Below, piece by piece: positions 47,286 to 57,305 of a stretch of 64,000 bases of DNA. Position 1 is the first letter of the stretch; the number at the start of each line of letters is the position of its first letter. The stretch comes from Sphagnum compactum (Eukaryota > Bryophyta > Sphagnopsida > Sphagnales): contig OZ234500.1 of assembly GCA_965153455.1 (NCBI GenBank), forward strand, positions 11,780,001 to 11,844,000. The letters are read 5' to 3'. The notes below the pieces were generated by a model. The model ran no database searches and had not been told where the DNA came from. It worked only from the letters and a program-made list of their open reading frames with translations. Made by a program: the position numbers and the translations under genes.

Positions 47286-49316
47286 AAAAACCTTCTCCTG
47301 TTCCCCAACCCAAAACGTTTTTTTTTAAAAAACAAGGCACTTTGAGTACATGCTGAGCCTTCCCATTGGCTGCATGAAATTTCTATGTTCCAAAACTATT
47401 CGTCACCAGTTTTGGCCTCGGCTAATAACCCCATTATAAACCAGGGATACTTATTCACATTAGGTAGAGTAAGTGTATGTCAAAAATATATACGTTTTAA
47501 GTGTAAGTGTCAAATCAGAAAAAAAACACATACACTTGTATGGTTTTACACATCATATAAAACATTATAAACAAATGAAAACAACACACAATAACATGCA
47601 TAATATTGTAATTATTCTCTTTTCCTCTCTCTTTTGAAGGTTCAAAACAACAATTGTGAAAGTAAAGTTCATTGAACAAAGAAAGAATGATTTTTTTAAA
47701 AAGGAAAAGATAAAAAGGCTTGAATGATAGATTGAGGAAAAAATAAAGAAATATATAAAAAAGAATAAACCATCAAGTATGGAGGAACAATATTTTCAAG
47801 GGAAAAAATCAAGAAAAAATAAAAAACAAATTTCACACCACACATAAGAACTAACAATATCCAAGCACCTCCAATTTTCCAATGCATTTCCCACCATCGC
47901 CAACAAACATATGAAACATATAAAACACAACAAACAAACCTAACTATTCTAAAAAAAAGAAACATTTTAAATTTCCTTCCTTAAGACCTTCATTAATCGT
48001 GTTCACATCAACTTCAACTTAAAGTGATCCGCTAAAAATTAAGGCATTTTCTATCACTTCATCCACCCTCCATCTAGAACTTCTTTTAAGTTACACCCAC
48101 ATTTGAATGCCTCTTTCTAGAGCAGCAATGCATTTCTCTTTCAGCAACCGTTGCACAAAAAGTAGCACAATCCTCAATAAGACCTAACACCTCAAAGCCA
48201 TAAGGATTGTCACTTTATGTGTAATGCAATTGCGCCACCAAAAAGATTGATATGTGAACTTGTGCCTAGGGGGGGCCTAAAATTATGAAGGTTAATATTT
48301 GGTTAAATCATTTCTAACACATAGGTAAACTACCCAACCATATTACAACATAACAATTACAATAATTCTCATTCACATAATCCCCAAACATGAAATTTTA
48401 CATTCTTTTGGGATAGGATCACTCACATGTTTAAAGTTGAATATTTATATGAAAACTACATCCCAAAATAGAATTCATCACACACGTTTAAAAAATTTCC
48501 TTTAAAAGGACCATTCGCCAAAGACTATAGGGTTTTCACAATGGTATCAACAATAATTTTCACATTATGTTATTTTTTCAAAACTTTCTTTTCACATATG
48601 ATATTTTTACGAGTTTTGATAACAACTAACAACATCAAACTATTGACTACAAATTATGAACCTAAAACTCTAATCACTACCCTTTATATATGTGAAAAAA
48701 TGAAATGAATGAACGATTAATCATATTCATTTACATTTATTTCCCATTTATCATCCCTTTATGTCAAACCAATCATCACATGCCATTGATAACTTTTCAT
48801 TTTTCTATGAATAAATCTTACATTATTTGAAGTTTAAAATTTGATCAAATTTATATATTTGATTTCCCATTATTAATAACCCAAAATAATTATTTAAAAT
48901 TTTCATAAATCTAACCTTATGCCCTAATTTAAAAAAATTCATTGTAAGACTCATGAAATTTTATTCCCTATGTTTATCAATATTATTACCTCAAATCATA
49001 ATAATGTTATTTACAATTACAACTCCTAATAATTATTTTATTATTATAGCTCACATAGCCAAGACTCCCTTCCTCCCCTATAGTTGCAACTATTGTCAAT
49101 GTGTGACCACAGCGCAGTCCTAGACCATCCTTTTTTTTCTCACAGATCATGTTCACAACTCTTTATCCAGGGGCAAGCTGTGGTGATGCAATTAGTCCTT
49201 ATAACAACTGTTGTAACACAACTCCTTCTTAAGCCTCTCCTCTTTCTATTTCCCCACTCCCCCACAACCACCGCAAATGAACGCCTTCCAAACTTAAGCC
49301 GCTCACTTCCCGCACT
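47286..49316. other. intergenic, very AT-rich
   Basis: No gene recognised. Long A/T-rich stretches, more C/A-rich from about 47,900. Confidence 0.5.
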
Positions 49317-49320
49317 AACC

Positions 49321-49856
49321 TGTAACTTGATGTAATTAAACAATTACCTATGTAATTGTCTTAGTGGGTAAGTTTGGTGATTTACTTGCTAATAGGATTT
49401 CATAATTTAATTTGGTCATGGTGCATTGACTTTCACATATTAATTTATGTGAAAGTCATTGGGAGCCATGTGTTTAGTTTCCTTTGAATATTTTATGTGA
49501 AATCACATGGGAAACCATGTGATGTATGAACTTTAGGTAATTTCTTGGTGAGTTTCCTTTTGGATAATATATAAATGGGTGTTGGTGACCTTGAAAAACA
49601 CCTTCACTTGATATAAAATTTTTGTTGTATGAATGTAAAATTTGATGCAATAGAATTGTGAAGGGATTTGAGATTTTAGTTTTGAAAGGTTTTGGTGTTG
49701 TTTATGTTTAGTTCATGGTAGGAGAATGGTGTGGCATACTAATTATACATAGACAATAGAAAGGTGAGGAAATATTTCTGCAACCAAGAACATAGATTTC
49801 CATAGCTATGTAATAAACATACATAGTTTCAATCCTAAACCCGTTTGTGATTTACA
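49321..49856 (+). repeat. LTR A (opposite orientation to the element)
   Basis: A 536-bp LTR reading TGTAACTTGATG...GTGATTTACA on the plus strand. It matches LTR B, in reverse complement, at more than nine in ten positions by eye. It is followed by six bases (TCTTTT) and a primer-binding-site-like sequence, as at the true 5' end of the element. Confidence 0.85.
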
Positions 49857-49862
49857 TCTTTT

Positions 49863-49880
49863 TCATTCCGTTGCTAGGAC
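49863..49880 (+). other. primer-binding-site remnant, tRNA-Glu type
   Basis: TCATTCCGTTGCTAGGAC lies six bases after LTR A and matches the complement of a plant tRNA-Glu 3' end (TGGTTCCGTTGCCGGGAC, from memory) at 14 of 18 positions. The other strand of this spacer begins TGG directly after the same six bases beyond LTR B. Confidence 0.55.
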
Positions 49881-49888
49881 CAAAAAGA

Positions 49889-50424
49889 TGTAGATCACAA
49901 ACGGGTTTAGGACCGGAATTATGTATTTTTATTATATAGCTATGGAAGTCTATGTTTTTGGTTGTAGAAATATTTCCTCACCTTTCTATTGTCTATGTAT
50001 AACTAGTATGCCACACCATTCTCCTACCACGAACTACACATAAACAACACCAAAACCTTTCAAAAATAAAATCTCGAATCCCTCCACAATTCTATTCTAT
50101 CAAATTTTACATTCATACAACAAAAAATTTATATCAAGTGAAGGTGTTTCTCAAGGTCACTAACACCCATTTATATATTATCCAAAAGGAAATTAACCAA
50201 GAAATTACCTAAAATTTATACATCACATGGTTCCCATGTGATTTCACATAAAATATTCAAAAGAAAATTAAACACATGGCTCCCAATGACTTTCACATAA
50301 ATTAATATGTGAAAGTCAATGCACCATGACCAAGTTAAATTACAAAATCCTATAAACAAGTAAATCACCAAACTTACCCACTAAGACAATTACATAGGTA
50401 ATTGTTTAATTACATCAAATTACA
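49889..50424 (-). repeat. LTR B (distal LTR)
   Basis: A 536-bp LTR on the minus strand, TGTAATTTGATG...GTGATCTACA. It is the same length as LTR A and forms with it a palindrome around the 32-bp spacer (49,857-49,888). Unlike a normal 3' LTR it is not preceded by a polypurine tract: the preceding bases still encode integrase. Confidence 0.85.
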
Positions 50425-50530
50425 TCGTTCCACAAAGTGGCCTCCATAGAACCCATCATGAAATTCATATAAAAGACGTGAGGTGTCACCCTTTTTGATG
50501 GTTTGTCGTAAAACACCATCTTTTCCTTGG
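50425..50530 (-). pseudogene. integrase fragment, zinc-binding domain only
   Basis: The minus strand reads DGVLRQTIKKGD...LLYEFHDGFYGGHF, the start of the HHCC zinc-binding domain with its two His. LTR B begins a few codons later. The two Cys, the catalytic DDE core and everything downstream are absent, so no integrase can be made from this copy. Confidence 0.75.
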
Positions 50531-50689
50531 AAGTAAAACTAGTTGTCTATCATCGAATACTTTCGACTTTTGCGCAATTCGTGTTCGTATCGCTTTTGTA
50601 GCTCCAACTAGAAATCTCATGCCATCCAAATATTGAATGATTTCTCAGTATTTTTTAAGCATTTCATTTGCATTAATGGTCATTATTGT

Positions 50690-51150
50690 TGCATCTAGAA
50701 GGTTGTCATCCTCTGAAACATCACCCACTCCTTTGTATGCCCTTGTAAGACCATCAACATTGCCATGCCGCCTTCCTAGATGATGGACAATGTCAATATC
50801 AAATTCTTCCATTAACAACAACCATTAAGCAAGTCAACCACTTGGATTGGACTTGTTGACCAAATAGGTTAAAGCCTTGTGATTGGTCATAATTTTGGCC
50901 TTATATCCCAACAAGTAATGGCGAAACTTCTTAAGAAAAAAAATAACTATAAGACCGTCCTATTCGGTCACAGTATAATTTTTCTCCGTTGAAGTTAATT
51001 GTCTGCTAGCAAAATGAATGGGATGGTCATGCCCATTTTCGTCCAATTAAGATAGTGTGCTCCCCACCGCTTCTCCAGATGCATCACAATATACTAAAAA
51101 TGGTTTGTTCTAATCTCGAGTCCGAAGGATTGATGCAACTTGAAGAGCTA
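50690..51150 (-). pseudogene. RNase H domain of the gypsy pol, with stops
   Basis: The minus strand carries CDASGEAVGSTLS, HPIHFASRQLTSTEKNY, LKKFRHYLLGYKAKIMTN, ALTYLVNKSNPSG and HHLGRRHGNVDGLTRA in the usual Ty3 RNase H order, broken by at least five in-frame stops. The MTDH block reads MTNH here. It follows the reverse transcriptase frame in the same orientation. Confidence 0.75.
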
Positions 51151-51157
51151 ACTTGAG

Positions 51158-52306
51158 TTATTCGAATGCACATTTTGACGCCTCATCCTCCATTGGTGTA
51201 GGTGCATCGTCACGCAGGAACCGTGTTAAAAGACGTGTTTTTGCCGCAAACATGTATGAATCGTCAATAATAACCCACCATCCCAAAAAACCCCGAAGAG
51301 CTTTCTTTGTGGTAGGAAAAGGAAGCTTTGAAATCCTATCAAGCGTTTCAGGGTCTATGGCTACCCCATTCTTTGACACAATGTGTCCAACCATCTTCCC
51401 TTCTGAAAAACCAATTGTGGTTTTCTCGGGGCTCAAAGTCACTCTTGAACCGTCAAAGTGTTGAAAGACTAACTCAAGTTTAGCAAGGTGAGAAGCTCTA
51501 TCACTATAAACTCCACTTTCGTCAATGAAAACTCGTAGAAAAAGGCCCAAGAATGGTTCAAAGACCTTGTTCATCAAACGTTGAAATGTCCCTGGAACAT
51601 TGCACAAACCAAAAGGCATTACTGTGTAACAGAATGTTCCCCATGGGGTGGTGAATGTGGTCTTCAATTGATCCTTTGGAGCAATTTTCACTTGGTGGTA
51701 GCCCCTGTACCCATCTCCGAATGTGTACATCTCATGCCTTGCTACCTCCTCCAAAATTTCTTCACAAAATGGCAAAGGGTAATGATCTTTCTTCGTTACT
51801 TTGTTTAAAGCTTTATAGTTGACGCATACCCTTAGCTTGCCATTTTTCTTTAACGCCAATACCACAGGAGAAACCCATTTAGTTGTCTCCACAGGTCTAA
51901 TGAACCCTGCTTCCAACAACTTGTCAAAATCCTCCTTCACCATTGTTGTGTATTTTGGATTCCACCTCCCTTGTTTGGTCTTGATTAGTTTAGCATTTGG
52001 TAACAATTCAATTTTGTGTTGTTGCATGGAGACTTCCCTAAGGTCCTTGTAATTGAAAGCAAACAAATGGATATACTTATGAAGTAAATCCTCATATTGT
52101 TTTCTTTCTTCTGGGCGAAAGTCGGGTCCTAGTTGAATTTTATTCACCTGTTCCACGATTTCTCCTTCTGTCAACACACATGGAAGTGGTTGGTCCTCAT
52201 CCCTTTGAACCTTTTGATTCGCCTGAGACAAAGTTCCAACTTTTGGGATTCCCTCCAAAGCATATAACCCTACTTCCTTTTCACTAGACTCATTTGTGTA
52301 AATCAC
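51158..52306 (-). pseudogene. gypsy reverse transcriptase, catalytic site altered
   Basis: An open stretch of 382 codons. Conserved blocks run in order: KLLEAGFIRPVETTKWVSPV (129-148), KLRVCVNYKALNK (157-169), YTFGDGYRGYHQVKIAP (194-210), FCYTVMPFGLCNVPGTFQR (225-243) and GHIVSKNGVAIDP (307-319). The first catalytic Asp (198) is present. The box that normally reads (Y/F)xDD is FIDE at 260-263, so the last catalytic Asp is Glu. Near residues 342-350 the frame slips through the GYYRRFI block and returns. The upstream part (about 1-110) is the protease-RT linker. The enzyme is presumed inactive. Confidence 0.85.
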
Positions 52307-52333
52307 TTAAAAACTAAAGTTTTGGTCTGTTTT

Positions 52334-52906
52334 TTATTCATCATCATACTCACTCATTCTTCTGGAGCTCTTCACAAAGTTGGCGAATGGAACTTTCAAT
52401 CGATTAGGATGAACTCCAATGATGATGTATCCTTCACCCCAATAGTTCCTTGCGTGTGATTTTGTTAGCCAAGGCCTACTTAATATCATTGGGTAAGCCC
52501 CATCTTCCTTTAATATCACATGGAAATCCACAATGGTGGAAACCCTCATTACAATGATTGCAACACTGCTAATTACCCCTTTAGGCCTAACAACTCATTT
52601 GTTAACCATTTTTCAGGTTACTGAAGCCGGTCTATCAATTCTCAACCCTAAGTACTTCATTGTAGGAATTGTCATCACATTGATTCCTGCTCCTCCATCC
52701 ACTAACACTCCGCGCAACATTGATCCATTACATTGCACATCAATGATTGGATCACATTCACGCTCAGCTGTTATGGCATTCAACGGTGAGGGTACCTTTG
52801 GGACTTTAGGTGTTGACAACCCCTTCTTCAACTCCCTTCAAGCTGACGACACCATTGCCACTAACTGTCCAATGGTGATGTCGGACTTTGGTGATCCCAC
52901 ATCCTT
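52334..52906 (-). pseudogene. gypsy aspartic protease region
   Basis: GVLVDGGAGINVMTIPTMKYLGL (encoded near 52,715-52,645) resembles a retroelement aspartic protease active site with DGG in place of the usual DTG/DSG. A second piece, DFHVILKEDGAYPMILSRPW (52,526-52,460), continues the domain. The two are separated by a stop and a frame change. Confidence 0.65.
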
Positions 52907-53250
52907 CACTACCAAATAAAGACCGAAATATCTAAAAATTGAAAAGTCTTGGAATCCAAACCTCCGCCTATGATTATTTTTCTTTTCTTTTGGTTTCTCA
53001 CCATCTCTTTGAACCTTTTGACGTTCACATCAGGATGAGTAATGTCTTCCGCCGATCGTTTAGTTTGGGCCATGACATTAATCACATCCTTAGGGATTTT
53101 GAGGTTCCTCTCCAAACCCATCAAAGCCTTTTCATGCCCTTCACTCACTGGTTCAATTAAATGTACTTGAGTTTTGCCCTTCTCCTCTGTAGAAAACCTT
53201 CAAATAAAAGAACCCGTGTTCTCTCTGGTAGCCAAGATTGGTAAGTTTGG

Positions 53251-53292
53251 ACATTCTTTTGAATAATGACCCATCTCGCAACACTTGTAACA
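53251..53292 (-). pseudogene. gag CCHC zinc knuckle
   Basis: The minus strand encodes CYKCCEMGHYSKEC, an exact C-x2-C-x4-H-x4-C nucleocapsid knuckle between the gag core and the protease. The motif is intact, but its reading frame is interrupted on both sides. Confidence 0.8.
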
Positions 53293-53469
53293 TTGAATTG
53301 TCAATAGGTCCTTCTCCATGTTTCTGCTCTTACTAATCCTTGGCTATAGTAGATGGAGGCTCAACTGGTTCATTTGATTGATCATCTATTCCATAGCCGA
53401 CTACATGCAGGAGCTCACTTCTAGATGTTTTCGTAGCTCTGGTTCAGCCGAAAATTAAATTGCTTTCAC

Positions 53470-54030
53470 CGTGGATTGCGCAGTTGGTCGTGGAACTTCC
53501 TTCATGTTCTCCTCCTTCTTCTTGGCCACCTCCACTGCTTTATCAAATGTTTCCACTTGTTCATATCTCACTTATTGTCGCAGCTCTGACAACAGACCAA
53601 TGGTGAAATGTTCTAGCACCAATGCATTGATTCCCGCAAAAATTGGATCAGTTCCTTCATGACCTTGTGCTCTAAAACACCCCTGGAGTTTATTCTGTAA
53701 TGTCATTATTCTCTCCTTATACTCTCTCACTAATTCTAAAGCCCCTTGTTTTAGTTGACTCAATTCAAGTATTAAGTTTTGGTAGACATTCTTCACAAAA
53801 AATTCCTTCACTAGGGCCTTAGTTATGTCATTCCATGATCCCTTCAATGCTTTTGTCTATCGCTCAAACTAATGTGATACTGTACCTTCTAGAAATTCAG
53901 GAAGGAAATTAAGCCATTCTGTAGCTATCCTAAGCTTCGTACCAATACAAGCTCTCTTATATTCCCTTAAAAATACTTCAAAGTCTTCGCCCTTACTTCC
54001 CCTAAAAATTGGAATAACCATGTTGATTCT
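53470..54030 (-). pseudogene. gypsy gag core
   Basis: The segment 53,847-53,572 reads WNDITKALVKEFF...LSQLKQGALELVREYKERI...LEHFTIGLLSELRQ, the usual pattern of a plant retrotransposon gag capsid. Stops separate it from flanking gag-like text. Confidence 0.7.
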
Positions 54031-54089
54031 TATTTTATTTTATTTTAAAAACACACTAAACTAATAAATTCTTTTTGTCCAACTATCAC

Positions 54090-54557
54090 TTAGTTTTTAC
54101 AACCTTTCCTCATGAATAAGGAAATTCCCAATGGCCCGAATTGCACTCGTAATAAATTCTCCCTATCTTCCCGATGCAAATCTCTAAAAAGACCAGACAT
54201 CTCCAACCTTGTAATTATTCTATTTAAATGACTAGATTGAAAAACAACATTCACAATATCATGACCATCACGAATATCAATGACGCCTGCACTCCACATG
54301 ACATGCAAGTTATTGGTCCTAGTATAGTCCGGAGTAGCATCCCTCTTCTTAAGCCAGATGAGTAATGGCTGTTTTGGTGAAATTATCTTTTGGCATTGTC
54401 TTGTAGGTTCCGATTCAAGTTGAGGTCCAAATTCTTCCCGTCGTCTACATAGTTGTGACACTAACACACTTGGTTCACCTGCAGTTCTAGGCTCTTCAAT
54501 AGGTCTTTCAACAAATCTTTCAACATGTGAACTTGGTCTAACAACTCCTAATGTCAA
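54090..54557 (-). pseudogene. N-terminal retroelement ORF, unrecognised
   Basis: A 155-codon open frame between the leader and the gag core. It is charged, with no recognisable domain; from its position it is probably the N-terminal part of gag. Confidence 0.45.
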
Positions 54558-55231
54558 TGATGGGGTTTGTTGCCTATCTTCTGGAAACTATGCACCAGGG
54601 GAATCAGAAGCCTCTCCTAACGTTGACATTAGTGCTTTATCTAAAACACTAATCTTAAAAATAAAACATATATCTCTTTTATTTCTTTCGAAAATCTACA
54701 ACATTTTTACATAAAAACTAAAAAGTCTCAAGGTTTCAATAAGGTCTAACAATCATGAACTTATTCATGAATGTTTACTATCCTTTATAAACTTTATATT
54801 TACATTCTCTCATATGGCTTTACATGCACCATTTTCTTTTCCTTTCTTGCTTGTAGTTTTTCTTTGCGAAGTTTTTTAGACTCCCACAAATCTAACTCTA
54901 GTTCGTGCCTAGGATTACAAGTAAAATCGAAAAGCAAACTTGGGTCAAATATAATGACTCGTGTTTATGGTCTTCATGATGCTGATTTATGTGTCTAATC
55001 GTGCACCAAACTCGACTTGGTTTACCTTTCATAATTTCCATTGCCACAAGTTGAATCTCCTCCACCCATGTTGTCACTTCTGTTCATGATTCGAGGATAA
55101 ACAAATCACCTTGCATCTCTCATTCTAAAACAAAATAAATAGTTTGTTCTTTGTTTTTCTTTTCTTTTCTTCTTCCTACCAAATTTTCAACAACAGAATT
55201 AAATCCCACAACACAAAGAACATAGACTCGT
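54558..55231 (-). other. retroelement leader region
   Basis: Non-coding sequence between the primer binding site and the first gag-like frame, the usual site of the leader and packaging region. I see no specific signal. Confidence 0.5.
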
Positions 55232-55249
55232 GTCCCGGTTACGGAACCA
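55232..55249 (-). other. primer binding site, tRNA-Glu type
   Basis: On the minus strand, TGGTTCCGTAACCGGGAC lies six bases (TATTTT) after the end of LTR C. It matches the complement of a plant tRNA-Glu 3' end, as I recall it, at 16 of 18 positions. The copy beside LTR A retains the two bases (TTG for TAA region) that differ here. Confidence 0.65.
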
Positions 55250-55255
55250 AAAATA

Positions 55256-55976
55256 TGTAGATCACAAACTTGTTTAGGACCAAAACTATACATGTTTATT
55301 ACATAGCTATGGAAATATATGTTCTTGGTTGCAGAAATATTTCCTCATCTTTCTACTGTCTATGTATAACTAGTATGCCACACCATTTTCCTACCACGAA
55401 CTACACATAAACAACACCAAAACGTTTCAAAATTAAAATCTCGAATCCTTCCACAATTATATTGTATCAAACTTTACATTCATACAACAAAATCTTTCTA
55501 TCAAGTGAAAGTGTTTCTCAAAGTCACCAACACCCACTTATATACTATCCAAAAGGAAACTAACCAAGAAATTACCTAAAGTTTATACATCACATGGGGA
55601 ACCATGTGATTTCACATAAAATATTCAAAAGGAAATTAAATACATGGTTCCCCATGTGGTTTCACATAAAATATTCAAAAGAAAACTAAACACATGGATC
55701 CCCATGTGGTTTCACATAAAATATTCAAAAGAAAACTAAACATATGGCTCCCCATGTGGTTTCACATAAAATATTCAAAAGAAAACTAAACACATGGCTC
55801 CCCATGTGGTTTCACATAAAATATTCAAAAGAAAACTAAACACATGGCTCCCAATGACTTTCACATAAATTAATATGTGAAAATTAATGCAATATGACCA
55901 AATTAAATTATGAAATCCTATTAACAAGTAAATCATCAAACTTACATAGGTAATTGTTTAATTACATCAAGTTACA
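55256..55976 (-). repeat. LTR C (5' LTR)
   Basis: A 721-bp LTR, TGTAACTTGATG...GTGATCTACA on the minus strand. It has the same ends as A and B but lacks about 17 bp near its U3 start (the GTCTTAGTGGG segment). It carries five copies of a 50-bp unit where A and B have one, which explains its greater length. Confidence 0.85.
55593..55842. repeat. 50-bp tandem repeat x 5 inside LTR C
   Basis: Units begin at 55,593, 55,643, 55,693, 55,743 and 55,793, each exactly 50 bp. Each has a small palindromic core (ACATGG-CCCCATGT) followed by GGTTTCACATAAAATATTC. The last four differ at only one or two sites. Confidence 0.95.
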
Positions 55977-55980
55977 AACC

Positions 55981-57044
55981 CACTCACCCCCTTAACCAAA
56001 CCAACCCACTTTTGTAACATAGATTCAACTGGCAAAAAAAATATCATCACAAAAAACTTGTCCCATCCAAGGTGAAATCAAACAACATAAAACAAAACCT
56101 CCTCCCAAGAAAATCCATGTAAGAGTCCCTGTCCCCTGCAGGGAACAGGGCCTAACAAACAAGGAGTGCCTCAGGACTTCTTAAGCTGGATTTTCTGCCA
56201 CAGCATGATCTTATGTTAGAATTCCTACTACAAATGGGATCTTACATTGTCTCCTTACTAAAAACCTCCCCTTGGGGCTCATGAGCAGGCAAATTTCACC
56301 TGGTGAGGTGCCTTAAATTAACAATAGGGTAGTTCCTCGAGTTTATTACAAAGGCAAGAACAAACATGGGTCTGCTGTGGTTTATGATAACCAGGCAACA
56401 TCGATTTTGTTCCTCACCATGTTCCTTATAAGTGTTCCCAATTTATTCTCCATGTTTTCATTAGTTTTATCCCATATGCTTTGTCACATGTTTTTTTTAA
56501 AGGTTATGCCCATACTTTCCATGTGTTCCCTTTTCATATTCCTTAAGTCTATTCCATCAATGTTCCTTATTTGGTTATTTTTTATAGTTGTCATGCAACT
56601 TTCATGTTGTTCCCAATAGCTCCCATATTTTTATCCCATGATCTTTTCCCAAATTCCTACTCTTTTAACTTAAATGGGCTAACAAATAGAAGATAGATCT
56701 ATTTTTACTTTTGGGATGGTGTAAAGGATGGAAACTTTTGTGTGGGTGTCTAAAGTTGTGAAACAGTAAGTTGTGATGGCTTAATCCAAAGGCCCATATG
56801 GAAACAAAGGTTTGAACTTTGAATGCAACAAAACATCGTTTTTTGGGTGGCTAAAAAAACAAGTTTTGTAACTAGAAAATAGATCCATCCAACCAATGAG
56901 AAGTAGCGTCATGGAGTGAAGGGGCGTCCCTTTTTTTCTTATGGGTGGGGGGAGGAGGGGGTTTTTTTTTCAAGTTGTGTTTGTTGTGTCCACTATTCAC
57001 TTTCCACTCGGACATTGGACATTCGACTTTCCATGCAAGTTGTT
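55981..57044. other. intergenic
   Basis: No gene recognised. CCTGTCCCCTGCAGGGAACAGG near 56,128 is a near-perfect palindrome. The 56,400-56,640 stretch is rich in TGTTCC phrases, resembling the GGGAAC-rich end of copy L at 47.2 kb. Confidence 0.4.
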
Positions 57045-57305
57045 TTTTGGGTTGGTGGGGGGAAGAAGCAAAGAGTTCCCAAGTTCCTAACATGTTCCCC
57101 AAAAAGTTCCCAATAGTACCTCACTTTTCTCCCATATGCTTTGGCAGATGTTGTCCTCCTTTCACCTATTTAGATAAGCCAAAGGGGAAGATCTGTACAG
57201 TTCACAATAGAACCTTCTACTTTGGGGAGCCTCCGTAGCTTTTTTTTTTGGGATGGACCAATCAAATTGGCTCATCACGAAAAAGAAGAAATGGAGGCAC
57301 CTCAT
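57045..57305 (-). repeat. dispersed repeat, copy R (inverted partner of 46,985)
   Basis: Read on the minus strand, it has GAGGTGCCTCCATT, ATGAGCCAATTTGATTGG, GAGGCTCCCCAAAGTAGAAG, a TAGGTGAAAG stretch, TTGGGAACTTTTTGGGGAACATG and then TTAGGAAC. This is the same order as copy L. Confidence 0.6.

Larger units (their letters stand above)
49321..55976 (-). mobile_element. Ty3/gypsy retrotransposon with palindromic distal end
   Basis: Read on the minus strand, the order is LTR C (55,976-55,256), primer binding site, untranslated leader, gag with CCHC knuckle, protease, reverse transcriptase, RNase H, and an integrase that stops inside its zinc-binding domain. Then come LTR B in the same orientation (50,424-49,889), a 32-bp spacer with a second primer-binding-site sequence, and LTR A in the opposite orientation (49,856-49,321). 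Both outer ends are therefore U3 ends (TGTAACTTGATG). AACC flanks both sides (49,317-49,320 and 55,977-55,980), a possible 4-bp target duplication. The coding region has several stops and shifts and cannot be autonomous. Protein order places it in Ty3/gypsy; I do not assign a lineage. Confidence 0.85.

Noticed and set aside
50425-50429. Target duplication around the LTR A/LTR B palindrome alone
   Set aside because: TAACC on the left and TCGTT on the right differ, so the palindrome does not look like a separate insertion. The AACC pair fits the full 49,321-55,976 unit.
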